Notes under the pieces: generated by a model | The model's database searches: none | What the model was told of the DNA's origin: nothing | Seen by the model: the letters and a program-made list of their open reading frames with translations, nothing else | Program-made: the position numbers and the translations under genes | Origin: Manihot esculenta | Taxonomy: Eukaryota; Streptophyta; Magnoliopsida; Malpighiales; Euphorbiaceae | NCBI RefSeq assembly: GCF_001659605.2 | Contig: NC_035162.2 | Location: forward strand, 32,306,153 to 32,370,152 | Direction of reading: 5' to 3' | DNA length: 64,000 nt | Part shown: piece by piece, positions 45,540-55,944 of the stretch | How the letters are laid out: each line of letters starts with the position of its first letter | Numbering within the stretch: the stretch's first letter is position 1

Positions 45540-46412
45540 TTTTGAAATAGGAATTGGAAGAGTAGAATCTTAGACCTCTCAAGTCTATTAGGATGCACTT
45601 TTCACTAGGTTAAACCTCGGAGTGCAACTAGTTATATTTTTATAAAGATTACAGGTTAAAAATTAACAATGAAAAGAATTGTTAATTGGAAAATTAATTA
45701 ATCGGCAAAGCTAGAATTTGAATTTAAATAGACGTGCAATTAGTAAATATAATTTTTTATTATTTAAAAAATAATAAACCTGTAAAAGATCTTTGGCGAG
45801 CTGTATAGAAATAAGTCCAGCACTGCATCCCATACCAGCAAGATTAAAGCTCAAAATATTCGCTCTTAACTTGTAGCGATTGATAATCATGGCCGAGAGA
45901 GACGGCTGAGGATTGAACAGACTGCAATTCACTACGAGTATTCCTATATCTACAAGCTTCACCCCAGTTTTAGCCAGCAGCTCATCAATTGCTCCAAAAA
46001 TCACCATTTCTGACTCCCTTCTTGCCTCGGCCATGGAAAAGTCTTGAGGGTTTTGCAATATTCCATTAGATCCGTATGCGTCTTGACCAATCCCAGATCT
46101 CTCTAGAATTTTCTTTGCAAACTCTAAACTTTCCTTTGTGAACACTCTCATACTTTCAGCTATCTTCAGGCAATGCTCTTTGGAGCACTTGTAAGATGGC
46201 TCTGGCTTGTAACAAGCAAAATCAACTAAGTAGACTTTTCTTGGCTTTCTCATAAAATATAGAATGATTATAGTCAGTAAAAAAGTTGAGCATATAACTA
46301 ATGTTTCAGAATTGAGTTTGGGTTGGTTCCATAGATTACTGAGATTTTGAAGGGTGAGCATTGAACAATGAACCAAAGTCATGCCAAGAAATGGTGTGAG
46401 AAAGAGGAACAT
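40223..46412 (-). CDS. 3-ketoacyl-CoA synthase (KCS/FAE1-like), two exons
   Basis: Condenses malonyl-CoA with a long-chain acyl-CoA, the committed step of very-long-chain fatty acid elongation at the ER membrane. Exon 1 is 46412-45780 (211 codons), exon 2 is 41005-40223 (260 codons plus stop), total 471 residues, slightly shorter than the usual 490-520. The start is the ATG at 46412, the first after an in-frame TAA; the frame also opens 15 bp upstream but without ATG. Seen: an N-terminal hydrophobic stretch and a second membrane segment (38-54), [11 protein letters not shown] (60-70), catalytic Cys196 in [11 protein letters not shown], His363 in [10 protein letters not shown] and Asn396 in [14 protein letters not shown]. 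Spacings of 167 and 33 residues agree with FAE1-type enzymes. [10 protein letters not shown] lies near the C-terminus. Splice sites are CAG|GT at 45780/45779 and TGTAG| before 41005, phase 0. No stops or shifts. The Gly usual before the catalytic Asn is Ala here. Which KCS paralogue it is cannot be told from the sequence alone. Confidence 0.9.
41035..41545 (-). repeat. Left LTR-like repeat of intronic copia relic
   Basis: Direct-repeat partner of 44339-44851. Shared landmarks in order are AAAAAGTA-GATAG, GATTTATTTTGCAAT, AACAAGAATTTATTTTTAATTTTT, AAAGAATAAAGTA and the ending ACTCATTTTTACAATA. Divergence is high with many indels. As the internal region is antisense, this is the element's 3' LTR. 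The start TG has decayed; the end is approximate. Confidence 0.65.
42300..43330 (-). pseudogene. Decayed copia RT/RNase H inside KCS intron
   Basis: No open frame remains, but the plus strand resembles the complement of copia pol. It shows the sequence around the YVDD site (about 42985-43030), the HGLKQ-type KPLYGLKQ region (about 43085-43150) and the segment encoding the NGDL/VDVKTAFL stretch (about 43200-43240). The recognition rests on nucleotide similarity to copia pol in my memory, not on a readable translation. It lies on the same strand as the KCS gene. Confidence 0.5.
43846..43920 (+). repeat. Short tandem repeat, about 34 bp, 2 copies
   Basis: AAAACTAGGATAAGGTTGAATCAAGCA is repeated as AAAACTAGGATGAGGTTGAATCAAGCA (each unit described in parts: AAAACTAGGAT, then GGTTGAATCAAGCA), separated by TATTT. 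It lies within the intronic relic. No function evident. Confidence 0.8.
44339..44851 (-). repeat. Right LTR-like repeat of intronic copia relic
   Basis: Starts TGTTGAAAAAGTATG and ends near ACCAACA, typical copia LTR ends, about 513 bp. Flanking CTAT(T) occurs at 41031-41035 and 44852-44856 and may be a shifted target duplication. No convincing primer site remains beside it. Confidence 0.6.
45505..45543. repeat. (TA)n microsatellite followed by poly-T
   Basis: About 13 TA units then 12-14 T. It lies inside the KCS intron about 240 bp from the splice donor. Likely length-variable between individuals. Confidence 0.9.
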
Positions 46413-46464
46413 GGGATTGGAGAGCAAGCAGTTTTAGCTATGATAATTTATCAGATGATGTGCC

Positions 46465-46479
46465 TTATATATATATATT
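46465..46479 (-). promoter_or_regulatory. Putative TATA box of KCS
   Basis: On the minus strand TATATATATATAAGG lies about 55-65 bp before the ATG at 46412, the right distance for a short 5' untranslated region of roughly 25-35 nt. No other core element was identified. The AT-rich background makes chance TATA runs likely, so this rests on position. Confidence 0.5.
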
Positions 46480-49400
46480 GGTGGCAAATATCTTTTTCTT
46501 TCTCTTTTTAACTTTTTTTTTTTATATATATCCAGTTAATACATTTAATTAATAGAAAATTAATATCCATAATTTAATAAAATCTATTATAATTTTAAAT
46601 ATAATAGACTATACTAGAAAAGTGAGGTTCTCTTTTCCTTTAATCATAGAACTCGAATTATGAATACTGGTACAGATTATTTTTAATTCTTAAAAGAAAA
46701 CGTTTTGTCCTTTAATTATTAATTAGAAATAAAAATATAAAATTTAAATTATTATTACTAATATATATTCATAATAAATATTATAAAATTATCATTACAA
46801 ATATAAATTTAGAAATTTAAATAAATTTCAGAATAAAATTTAAATAAAAAAATTAATATATATATATATATTATGCCACATTTTTTCTTAGACCAACCAT
46901 GCAGTAATTTAATTTTAGTGCCTCATCTATGTCATGAAGTTATAATTCTCTTTCAGCAAATTCAAATATTGCAACATAAAGGTTTTTCCCCTTTTATATT
47001 AATTACTTAATTGATCGACAAAACATATTTTAAATAGTAAAAGTAACCTTAATAAAATGTAATTTATGTTTACTTTAAATAATGTTAATGAAAAGATCAT
47101 AACATTTTTCACGTAATGGGCAAAAATATTACACGTGATTTTGACTTAAAAGGAGAAAAATTGAAAAAAGAAAATAAAAAGCTTTATTCTATCATTGTTT
47201 AAAAAATATATAAAAATAATGAAAAAAAATCCTATCATCACTAGATTCTTTTATGTATTTGTTATTTATAAAGCTAGTTTTTTATTTTATTAAATCATGT
47301 TAGTCATTTTTCAATTTTGATGAAATTGAAATTGTGTTGTATCCGAAAAAAAGAAAGTGAAGTGACTGACATCTATAACAGTCACTCTAACGCTCAAGTC
47401 AGTATATTAAAGAAAAAGGGTAAATGTAGTGAGATATTTTAAATCCAAGAATAATTATGTAAGAATGTGTATCTTGATATCTGTATTAATCAGTTTTTAT
47501 ACTATAAAAAGTTGTAGTTGATTACTAAATTTTCTAGAAATTCCACTAACATCAAACTTGTAAATAAGAAATCTCGCAATTATAAATACATTGAGAATAT
47601 ATTATATTGTATTTTCTAACGGTAATTTTTTATGAAACGTTGTCCAACTAAAAAGAGGGCGAGTTTCAGTAAGGACGAAAGACGAAGGATTACAATATTC
47701 GGATATTTCTTTCAATGAGTAGAACCGTATATCATCCTATTAGAGTTTTTATCACATGATTTTATTTTATAATGATAACTCATGATTTATTTTAAGTGAT
47801 TATTGTATTATATCATTTTTTTAATATAAACATTTTTTTATATAATATATAAATTTATTTTATATAATATAATTAATTTTTAATAATCACTTGACTAAAA
47901 GAATAAAGCAAAACCTTAACTATCTAAACTATAAAACTAAAAAACAAAATATATTTTTAAAGTATTTATTAAATATTTATTTTTTGTATTAGTACATGTT
48001 ATATAAAGTTATTGTATTTTTATTTTAATTGTACTAAAAAAATTTTATTATGCTAAAATTGTAAATGATAGATTTATAAATTAAATATTATAAATTTGTA
48101 GATAAATTATATGTTATATTTTAGAGCAATTGAAAAAGAAATTTCAAAAAATTTATAATAATTTAATATAAATGCTTTAAATTTTGGATAATAAATTTAA
48201 ATCTTTTCGATTGTTTAAATCAATTGTAGCCAAGCGAATTAAATTAAACTTATATAACTTAATGATAAGTTACAATATAATCTCTAAAATTTCATTTAAA
48301 TAATAAAATAATCTTTAAATACATAGTTTTATTATATCAATATTATTTTTTATTAATATTATTATTCACTCCTTATTTTCACTATGAAAATATTAATAAA
48401 AACTTCAAATATGAAAAAAAAAATAAAACTTCACAGTTTATAATATATAATATTTCATTTTATTTAAAATATTACTAATGAAAAGTAAAGTTTTTTAAAG
48501 ATAAAAAATATTGAATATAAACATTGAGCGAAATATTTTAATATATATTATCAATATGAGATGTTTTATAGAATAAAAATTTATTTAATATAATATATTT
48601 AATATTGTATAAAATACATATGAAATATATTAATTTTAATATAAAATTTAAATTAAAAATTATATATTTTATTAATAATATAAAATTTAAATTAAAAATT
48701 ATATATTTTATTAATAATATAAAATTTTAAGAACTATATTATAATTTATCATTAATTTATATAAATTCAATTTAATTTTCTTAACTATAATTGTGCCAAA
48801 ATTGAAAAGATTTATTTTTAGCATTCAAAATTTAAAATATTGAATATAAATGTGAATTACGTTTTTTTAGTAGTCTGATATTTTAATTTTATTTTAAATA
48901 TGACATACTATGATGTAAAAAATTAAATATAAATTTAAAATTTTATTATTGTTAATTTATAATCAATATTTATCCAAATAAATTTAAAAGAAAAAAACTA
49001 TTTTTTTAGAAAAAAAATATATAATTTTACATTACATGTTAAAATCATTATTTTATGTTTTTTGGATTTACAATGTGAAAGTAATGTTTTGTGCGCATCT
49101 TTAAATTAATTTTAATAAAATCAATTTAAAAGAAAAAAATATTTTTTTTAGTTTTATTTTAAAAAAATATTTAATGTTATGTTACATATTAAAAATATTA
49201 TTTTAATTTTTCAGTGAAAGTAACTTTTATTGTCCTTTTAGATATGAACTATATACTATAAACATAGGCAAAATAAAGACTATAAAAATATATTTAAAAA
49301 TACACCGAGTTTTATTATATTTTTATAATATTATCAAATTTTCTGAGAAATTATGATTTGCTTAAATTTTAACTGAATTGATCAATTGTTTTTTAATGTA

Positions 49401-49883
49401 AAACATATTCTTAAGAAATTTCATACATTTTATTAATTTTATAACATTTTATTTTCTAGTGAAGTTTTTATAGAAATACTAAAAATAAAAAATTTAAAAT
49501 ATACATTTTATAATTAATTTAAAAATAAAAATTATAATTGTAAATAGCTTAATTTTTTAAGGACATCTTTTCATAGTGATGCTATACAAAAATCACTCAA
49601 AATGAAATATGAGTTGTCATTACAAAATAGACCACGTTGCAAGGATTCGATAAGCTAATGCCTAGTTCTACCCGAGAAAAGAAGATTCGGGCACTGTTAC
49701 ACTCGGTTCTTCACCAAGACTCGCCCTCTCCTGAAGAGATCGAGTCTCGGCATAAAATTACTATTTCGCAGGATCACCGATTGATTAGCTGGTGAAATTC
49801 ATTATCAAATAGTCGGCCACATCATTGCTGGATTTTCAGAAAATACTACATTAACTCCATTTTCTTACAGTACAACAGCTAAC
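46480..49883. other. AT-rich intergenic DNA upstream of KCS
   Basis: About 3.4 kb, mostly above 75% AT, with no open frame above 60 codons and no match to the retroelements. From about 49630 composition rises to about 45% GC up to the Tekay LTR at 49884. That 250-bp piece (with GAGATCGAGTCTCGGC and CACCGATTGATTAGC) may be the end of another mobile element, but nothing diagnostic was found. Confidence 0.6.
48638..48725 (+). repeat. AT-rich tandem repeat, 39-bp period, just over 2 copies
   Basis: AATATAAAATTTAAATTAA begins copies at 48638 and 48677, with a partial third at 48716. The copies are essentially identical, pointing to a recent duplication. No coding potential. Confidence 0.85.
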
Positions 49884-50650
49884 TGTAATACCCGGCTAGA
49901 GTCCGGCATCGGAATTCTACTTTCCGATTGAGTTTCGGATGCCGGAAGTCTCTAGAAGGGTTCGATTTATGTTTTTCTAACATGTTTTGGTATGTTTCAT
50001 AGTTTTAAAGCATAAGAAAATGAGTTTTGAGTGAAATGAACCAAGGCAGAAAAGTTAGGTTCGACCGCCGAAGTTGAGGTTCGGCCGCCGAACATGCATG
50101 GCTTTCGGTTTCACGTGTGGCCGCCGAAGGTGGTCTGGCCAGCCACCTATAAAAGGCCCTCAGTCGGTTGAAACGATAAGATCACCGTTTCTTTGACTTG
50201 CTGAGGTGAGACCCTGTCCTTTTTAGAGTTTTCTTCATGTTTTCATTAAATCATGCAAAGATTTGAGTAATTTTTATGTTTATTTGAAGGTTTTGAGTTA
50301 GAAACTTGAATTTTGAAGTTTGGAGAGTTTGAAGGAGAGTTGCTCCAAAACTCCACGTTAGGATTGTTCATCTTCTTGGATTCAAGAGGTAAGTGAAGAT
50401 CCTGAGCTTGTTTTCATGATTTATGAAAGATTTTTTAGGTTTTGGGGGAGAGGTGCATGAATAGGGTTAAAGGAGAGTTTTTTTGATATTTTTGTGAGAC
50501 AAGCTTGTTGCTGTATTATGTGATTGTGTTGTTGGGGTTTTTAGGTAGTTTTTGACCCCTTTGAGCATATACTTGGGTGTATGCAAGTTGAGGAATTGAG
50601 GTGTTTGGGTTTGAGAGAGTTTTGTGCTTGTGGTGAGAGGCAGAGCAAGT
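49884..50650 (+). repeat. Tekay-type LTR 5' part, plus strand
   Basis: Starts TGTAATACCCGGC after CTAAC. It carries GCC motifs at 50059-50100, TATAAAAG at 50148-50155 and a splice-donor-like GTAAGT at 50389. It breaks at about 50650 (GCAGAGCAAGTT) and continues as the leader of an element on the other strand, with a short AGTT microhomology. This is the left border of the second Tekay patchwork. Confidence 0.85.
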
Positions 50651-50878
50651 TCCTCGCATCGTCACTCTGGAAAACAACACATAGCATAGCATATCAGCAT
50701 ATATTGAACTCACATATTACAATAATGCACATGCAAATCATAGCAGTACACAGATAGGACTCAACACCCTATCCTAGTGGACATAATTTCCTATTGTGCT
50801 TGACCACCTCTAGCCTCTATGAGCCCGACACTCTCTCTATAGGTCCGATCATGTGAACCTAGGGCTCTGATACCAATC
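50651..50878 (-). other. Tekay-type leader and tRNA-iMet primer site, minus strand
   Basis: Same as 20221-20424: CCTCGCATCGTCACTCT at the gag end and GCTCTGATACCA at 50864-50875, 3 bp before the LTR end at 50879. Gag that should lie to its left is replaced by LTR sequence of the other orientation. Confidence 0.85.
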
Positions 50879-52290
50879 TGTAACGACCCCAAAATGGACC
50901 GCCACCGGCGCTAGGACTCAAGTCGGCTTAAGGCCGCCAGAACCCGTAGAAAGCCTGCTATACTCTCTGTGTACCTGTAAATCTCATACATGATCATACA
51001 TTTCTTGTGAAAATAAAAATAAAACTCTTTTCTGAACCAAGGCTTAACCTGTTCATGCACTATCTTTGTACTCTGTACTCTGTACCCCTGACTAGAGCTT
51101 GCTCTAGATGGGTTAACTCATACCTGTTAAGTCTGGTTTTTCACATACTCTGTAACATATATACATATACAGATCATGCACAGAACAAAAGGTTTACAAC
51201 ACAAACATCACTAAGTCAAGCACAATTCTAACTGGTTACACAACTGCTACATCTCGTTAATATTACATGTCCACTAACTATTACACCGCTCTTCTTTTTT
51301 CCTGAACTCTGCTGGACTTTCCCTGTACACTGTACACTGAACCTGCAAAACTGGGGTTAAGGGAGTGGGATGAGCTCTATAGCCCAGTGAGTAGCACAGT
51401 AAAACATATCATTAAAACATGATCTCATAGAATGCATCATATCACAGACAATCCACATCAAGGGTAAACCTGTCACCAAATAGTCCCAGTATCTCATACC
51501 AGGGCGTAGGCAAAGGCACCTGGATTTCCTGTCTCATATATGTATATGTGTATATCACACCTGGACTTACCATTGCCAGGGCGTAGTCAAAGGCTCCTGG
51601 ACTTTACTATACCTTCCAGGGTGTAGTCAACGGCTCCTGGACTTATCTCAGTGACTAATGGATCATTCAGCATTCACTCACGTCAACAAATAATTATGCA
51701 ATGCAACATAGTCGTGGCTTCTAATGCAATCAACCTACTGCAGATTCATGATGCATGAAATATGATAAAAACATTCCATTTCGTCATTAAAAGAATTAAG
51801 TTTAGTTCCACTCACCTTTGGCTATCTGGACTGACTCTGCAGGATCTGAACACTCTGGAGCAGTACTCACTGCTGCTCTCTCTGGTTCCTCTGGTCTATG
51901 TAAGCACAGATAAACTCAAATGAGGGACCAAACTAACTCAAGAACAACTCTATTAAACTCTCCAAGAATCCCCTTACACTCACTCTAACATCCATGCAAA
52001 GCATGCAAAGGAAAGCTGGACAGGACACTTTCAGCGGCAGGTTCGGCGGCCGAAAGTCCTCTCCAGAGACGAAACTCATGCACCTTCGGCGGCCGAAACT
52101 CTACTTTCGGCAGTCGAACCCTTTCGGGGGCAAGTTTCGGGGGCAAGTTTCGGGGGCTGAAAGGCACTCCAGAGACAAAAGTCTTTATCCTTCGGCGGCA
52201 TCTTCGGCGGCCAAACTCCCCTCCAGAGCCGAAAGTCCAAAAGCTCGGGGGCAAGCTTGGGCAGCCGAAGCCACCTCCTCATGGGTTTGA
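50879..52290 (-). repeat. Tekay-type LTR 3' two-thirds, minus strand
   Basis: Starts TGTAACGACCCC beside the primer site and includes the CTCTGTA microsatellite (about 51066-51086), hairpin units (51499-51640) and the GCC array (52030-52270). It breaks in ATGGGTTT at about 52288, the middle of the GCC region, where plus-strand LTR begins. It forms an imperfect inverted repeat with the plus-strand LTR pieces at 52591-53598 and 55095-55944. Confidence 0.85.
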
Positions 52291-52590
52291 CCGTAGTGGA
52301 CATGTAATATTAACGAGATGTAACAGTTGTGTAACCAGTTAGAATTGTGCTTGACTTAGTGATGTTTGTGTTGTAAACCTTTTGTTCTGTACATGATCTG
52401 TATATGTATATATGTTACAGAGTATGTGAAAAACCAGGCTTAACAGGTATGAGTTAACCCATCTAGAGCAAGCTCTAGTCAGGAATACAGAGTACAGAGT
52501 ACAGAGTACAGAGTACAGAGATAGTGCATGAACAGGTTAAGCCTTGGTTCAGAAAAGAGTTTTGTTTTATTTTCACAAGAAATGTATGAT
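52291..52590 (+). repeat. Tekay-type LTR near-3' piece, plus strand
   Basis: From AGTGGACATGTAATATTAACG to GAAATGTATGATCA, including the GAGTACA microsatellite at about 52488-52520. It matches 55770-55935 and the reverse of 51000-51280. It jumps back to an early LTR position at 52591, so LTR order is permuted. Confidence 0.75.
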
Positions 52591-53598
52591 CAATGAGTTT
52601 TGAGTGAAATGAACCAAGGCAGAAAAGCCAGGTTCGGCCGCCGAAGTTGAGGTTCGGCCGCCGAACATGCATGGCTTTCGGTTTCACGTGTGGCCGTCGA
52701 AGGTGGTCTGGCCGCCGAAGGTGGTCTGGCCAGCCACTTATAAAAGGCCCTCAGTCGGTTGAAACGATAAGATCACCGTTTCTTTGACTTGCTGAGGTGA
52801 GACCCTGTCCTTTTTAGAGTTTTCTTCATGTTTTCATTAAATCATGCAAAGATTTGAGTAATTTTTATGTTTATTTGAAGGTTTTGAGTTAGAAACTTGA
52901 ATTTTGAAGTTTGGAGAGTTTGAAGGAGAGTTGCTCCAAAACTCCACGTTAGGATGGTTCATCTTCTTGGTTTCAAGAGGTAAGTGAAGATCCTGAGCTT
53001 GTTTTCATGATTTATGAAAGATTTTTGAGGTTTTGGGGGAGAGGTGCATAAATAGGGTTAAAGGAGAGTTTTTTTGATATTTTTGTGAGACAAGCTTGTT
53101 GCTGTATTATGTGATTGTGTTGTTCGGGTTTTTAGGTAGTTTTTGACCACTTTGAGCATATACTTGGGTGTATGCAAGTTGAGGAATTGAGGTGTTTGGG
53201 TTTGAGAGAGTTTTGTGCTTGTGGTGAGAGGCAGAGCAAGTTTCTGCCTTGCGGATGAACTCAGGTTCGGCCGCAGAAGGTACATTCGGTCGCCGAACCC
53301 ATGAGGAGGTGGCTTCGGCTGCCCAAGCTTGCCCCCGAGCTTTTGGACTTTCGGCTCTGGAGGGGAGTTTGGCCGCCGAAGGATAGAGACTTTCGTCTCT
53401 GGAGTGCCTTTCAGCCCCCGAAACTTGCCCCCGAAAGGGTTCGGCTGCCGAAAGTAGAGCTTCGGCCGCCGAAGGTGCATGAGTTTCATCTCTGGAGAGG
53501 ACTTTCGGCCACCGAACCTGCCGCCGAAAGTGTCCTGTCCAGCTTTCCTTTGCATTCTTTGCATGGATGTTAGAGTGAGTGTAAGGGGATTCTTGGGG
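52591..53598 (+). repeat. Tekay-type LTR 5' half, plus strand
   Basis: From ATGAGTTTTGAGTGAAATG (as at 50019) through GCC motifs, TATAAAAG at 52739-52746, a splice-donor-like GTAAGT at 52980 and the GCC array (53260-53540) to GATTCTTGGGGG. A 22-bp local duplication (GAAGGTGGTCTGGCC) occurs just upstream of the TATA box relative to 50120-50145. It is fused at 53599 to integrase. Confidence 0.8.
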
Positions 53599-54897
53599 GT
53601 CGACTTTGTGTACCAGATGTTAGTAGTGTGAAGGAAGACATTATGAGGGAAGCTCATAATGCGAGGTATAGTGTTCACCCAGGAGCCACCAAAATGTATT
53701 AGGATCTGAAAAGGGTCTATTGGTGGCCAGCCATGAAGAAAGAAGTGGCGCAGTTTGTGACAGCCTGTGAGGTTTGCCAGAGGGTGAAACTAGAGCATCA
53801 GAAACTAGCTGGAATGCTTAATCCACTGCCGATTCCAGAGTGGAAATGGGAGAACATAGCTATGGATTTTGTAGTGGGCTTACCGGCAGCGTCCAACAGG
53901 ATAGACTCTATATGGGTGATTGTGGACAGACTCACGAAATCTGCTCATTTTCTTCCAGTTCGGAGTAACTATTCTGTGGATAAGTTGGCACAGGTCTATC
54001 TAGATGAGATAGTGAGATTACATGGAGTTCCAGTGTCTATCGTTTCAGACAGAGGACCTCAGTTTACCTCTAGATTTTGGCGAAGTCTGCAGAGTGCGAT
54101 GGGCACGAGATTGGATTTTAGCACTGCTTTCCATCCACAGACTGATGGACAGACAGAGAGGACCATCCAGACCATAGAGGATATGCTCCGAATGTGTGTT
54201 AGACTTTGGTGGTTCTTGGAGGCAGCATCTACCTCTGGTGGAGTTTGCCTACAATAATAGTCATCATGCTAGCATAGGGATGGCTCCTTATGACGCATTA
54301 TATGGGAGGAAGTGAAGATCACCTGTTTGCTGGGAAGAAGTAGGAGAGAAGGCTCTTGCAGGGCCAGAGTTAGTAGAGATTACCAGTAAAGTGGTGCCCA
54401 TGATCAGAGAGAGAATCAGAATAGCTCAGAGCAGACAGAAAAGTTATGCAGACCTTCGTAGAAAGCAGTTAGAGTTTCAGGAGGGTAATATGGTATTGCT
54501 GAAGGTGTCTCCAATGAAAGGAGTGGTTCGTTTTGGAAGAAAAGGTAAGTTAGCTCCACGATACATTGGACCCTTTGAGATCTTGCAGAGGATCGGGAAT
54601 GTGTTGTATACGCTGAATTTACCTGCTTCTATAGAGAGAATTCACCCGGTATTTCATGTTTCTATGCTACGACAGTTTGTGTCAGATCCGAATCAGGTTT
54701 TGAGTGCACCTGATGTGGAGGTCCTTGGAGATCTCACGTATATCGAGCAGCCAGTACGGATTCTCGACACGCAGATCAGGCAGCTAAGGAACAAGGATAT
54801 TCCGATGGTGAAAGTTCTGTGGAACCACCATAATCTAGAAGAATGCACCTGGGAGACGCGGGAGTCTATGCTTCAGCAGTATCCATATTTGTTTTGA
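53599..54897 (+). pseudogene. Tekay-type integrase and chromodomain, plus strand
   Basis: Zinc-binding N-terminus ([13 protein letters not shown] then CEVCQRVK) with a stop at 53699 where Gln is expected. Integrase core: Asp in MDFVVGLP, Asp in SDRGPQFTS, Glu in [10 protein letters not shown] 2-bp deletion in a GT run near 54196 shifts the frame relative to the copy at 59197-60015, and TGA replaces Arg at 54314. The open stretch 54391-54897 then encodes the C-terminal domain and a chromodomain (YIEQPVRIL to VLWNHHNLEECTWETRE), which guides integration to heterochromatin. Ends at a natural stop. Confidence 0.9.
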
Positions 54898-54975
54898 GGT
54901 TAGTTTCCTCTTTTTTATGTGTTAGTTATTTGTTTTCAGAACATTCGAGGATGAATGTTCTTAAGGGGGGGAGAA
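54898..54975 (+). other. Polypurine tract region before LTR
   Basis: Short untranslated stretch with ACATTCGAGGATGAATGTTC, an inverted repeat (GAACATTCG-type arms), then TTAAGGGGGGGAGAA directly before TGTAATACC at 54976. The G-rich tract is the standard plus-strand primer. The same region in reverse is at 63544-63590. Confidence 0.85.
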
Positions 54976-55944
54976 TGTAATACCCGGCTAGAGTCCGGCA
55001 TCGGAATTCTACTTTCCGATGGAGTTTCGGATGCCGAAAGTCTCTAGAAGGGTTCGATTTATGTTTTTCTAACATGTTTTGGTATGTTTCATAGTTTGGT
55101 CCCTCGGGTTAGTTTGGTCCCTCATTTGAGTTTATCTGTGATTACATAGACCAGAGGAACCAGAGAGAGCAGCAGTGAGTACTGCTCCAGATTGTTCAGA
55201 GCCTGCAGAGTCAGTCTAGATAGCCAGAGGTGAGTGGAACTAAACTTAATTCTTTTAATGACGAAATGGAATGTTTTTAGCATATTTCATGCATCATGGA
55301 TCTGCAGTAGGTTGATTGCATTAGAAGCCACGAATATGTTGCATTGCATAATTATTTGTTGATGTGGGTGAATGCTGAATGATCCATTAGTCACTGAGAT
55401 AACTCCAGGAGCCTTTGACTACGCCCTGGCAGGTATAGTAAAGTCCAGGAGCCTTTGACTACGCCCTGGCAATGGTAAGTCCAGGTGTGATATACACATA
55501 TACATATATGAGACAGGAAATCCATGTGCCTTTGCCTACGCCCTGGTATGAGATACTGGGACTATTTGGTGACAGGTTTACCCTTGATGTGGATTGTCTG
55601 TGATATGATGCATTCCATGAGATCATGTTTTAATGATATGTTTTACTGTGCTACTCACTGGGCTATAGAGCTCATCCCACTCCCTTAACCCCAGTTTTGC
55701 AGGTTCAGTGTACAGTGTACAGGGAAAGTCCAGCAGAGTTCAGGAAAAAAGAAGAGTAGTGTAATAGTTAGTGGACATGTAATATTAACGAGATGTAACA
55801 GTTGTGTAACCAGTTAGAATTGTGCTTGACTTAGTGATGTTTGTGTTGTAAACCTTTTGTTCTGTACATGATCTGTATATGTATATATGTTACAGAGTAT
55901 GTGAAAAACCAGGCTTAACAGGTATGAGTTAACCCATCTAGAGC
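54976..55944 (+). repeat. Tekay-type LTR with internal deletion
   Basis: The LTR start (54976-55094) is joined to the LTR second half (55095-55944) at a doubled AGTTTGGTCCCTC stretch. GCC array, TATA and donor site are deleted. Hairpin units at 55405-55547; acceptor-like TTTTGCAG near 55700. At 55945 it breaks into minus-strand pol. Confidence 0.85.

Larger units (their letters stand above)
41006..45779 (-). other. KCS intron, 4774 bp, with retroelement remains
   Basis: Joins codons ...DLLQ and VHGDSY of the KCS. The donor GT (minus) is at 45779-45778 and the acceptor AG at 41007-41006 after a TTGTGT stretch. Strongly AT-rich. About 3.8 kb of it is explained by a decayed copia element (41035-44851); the original intron would then be about 1 kb. 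No further KCS exon is needed, since the two exons give a complete protein. Confidence 0.85.
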
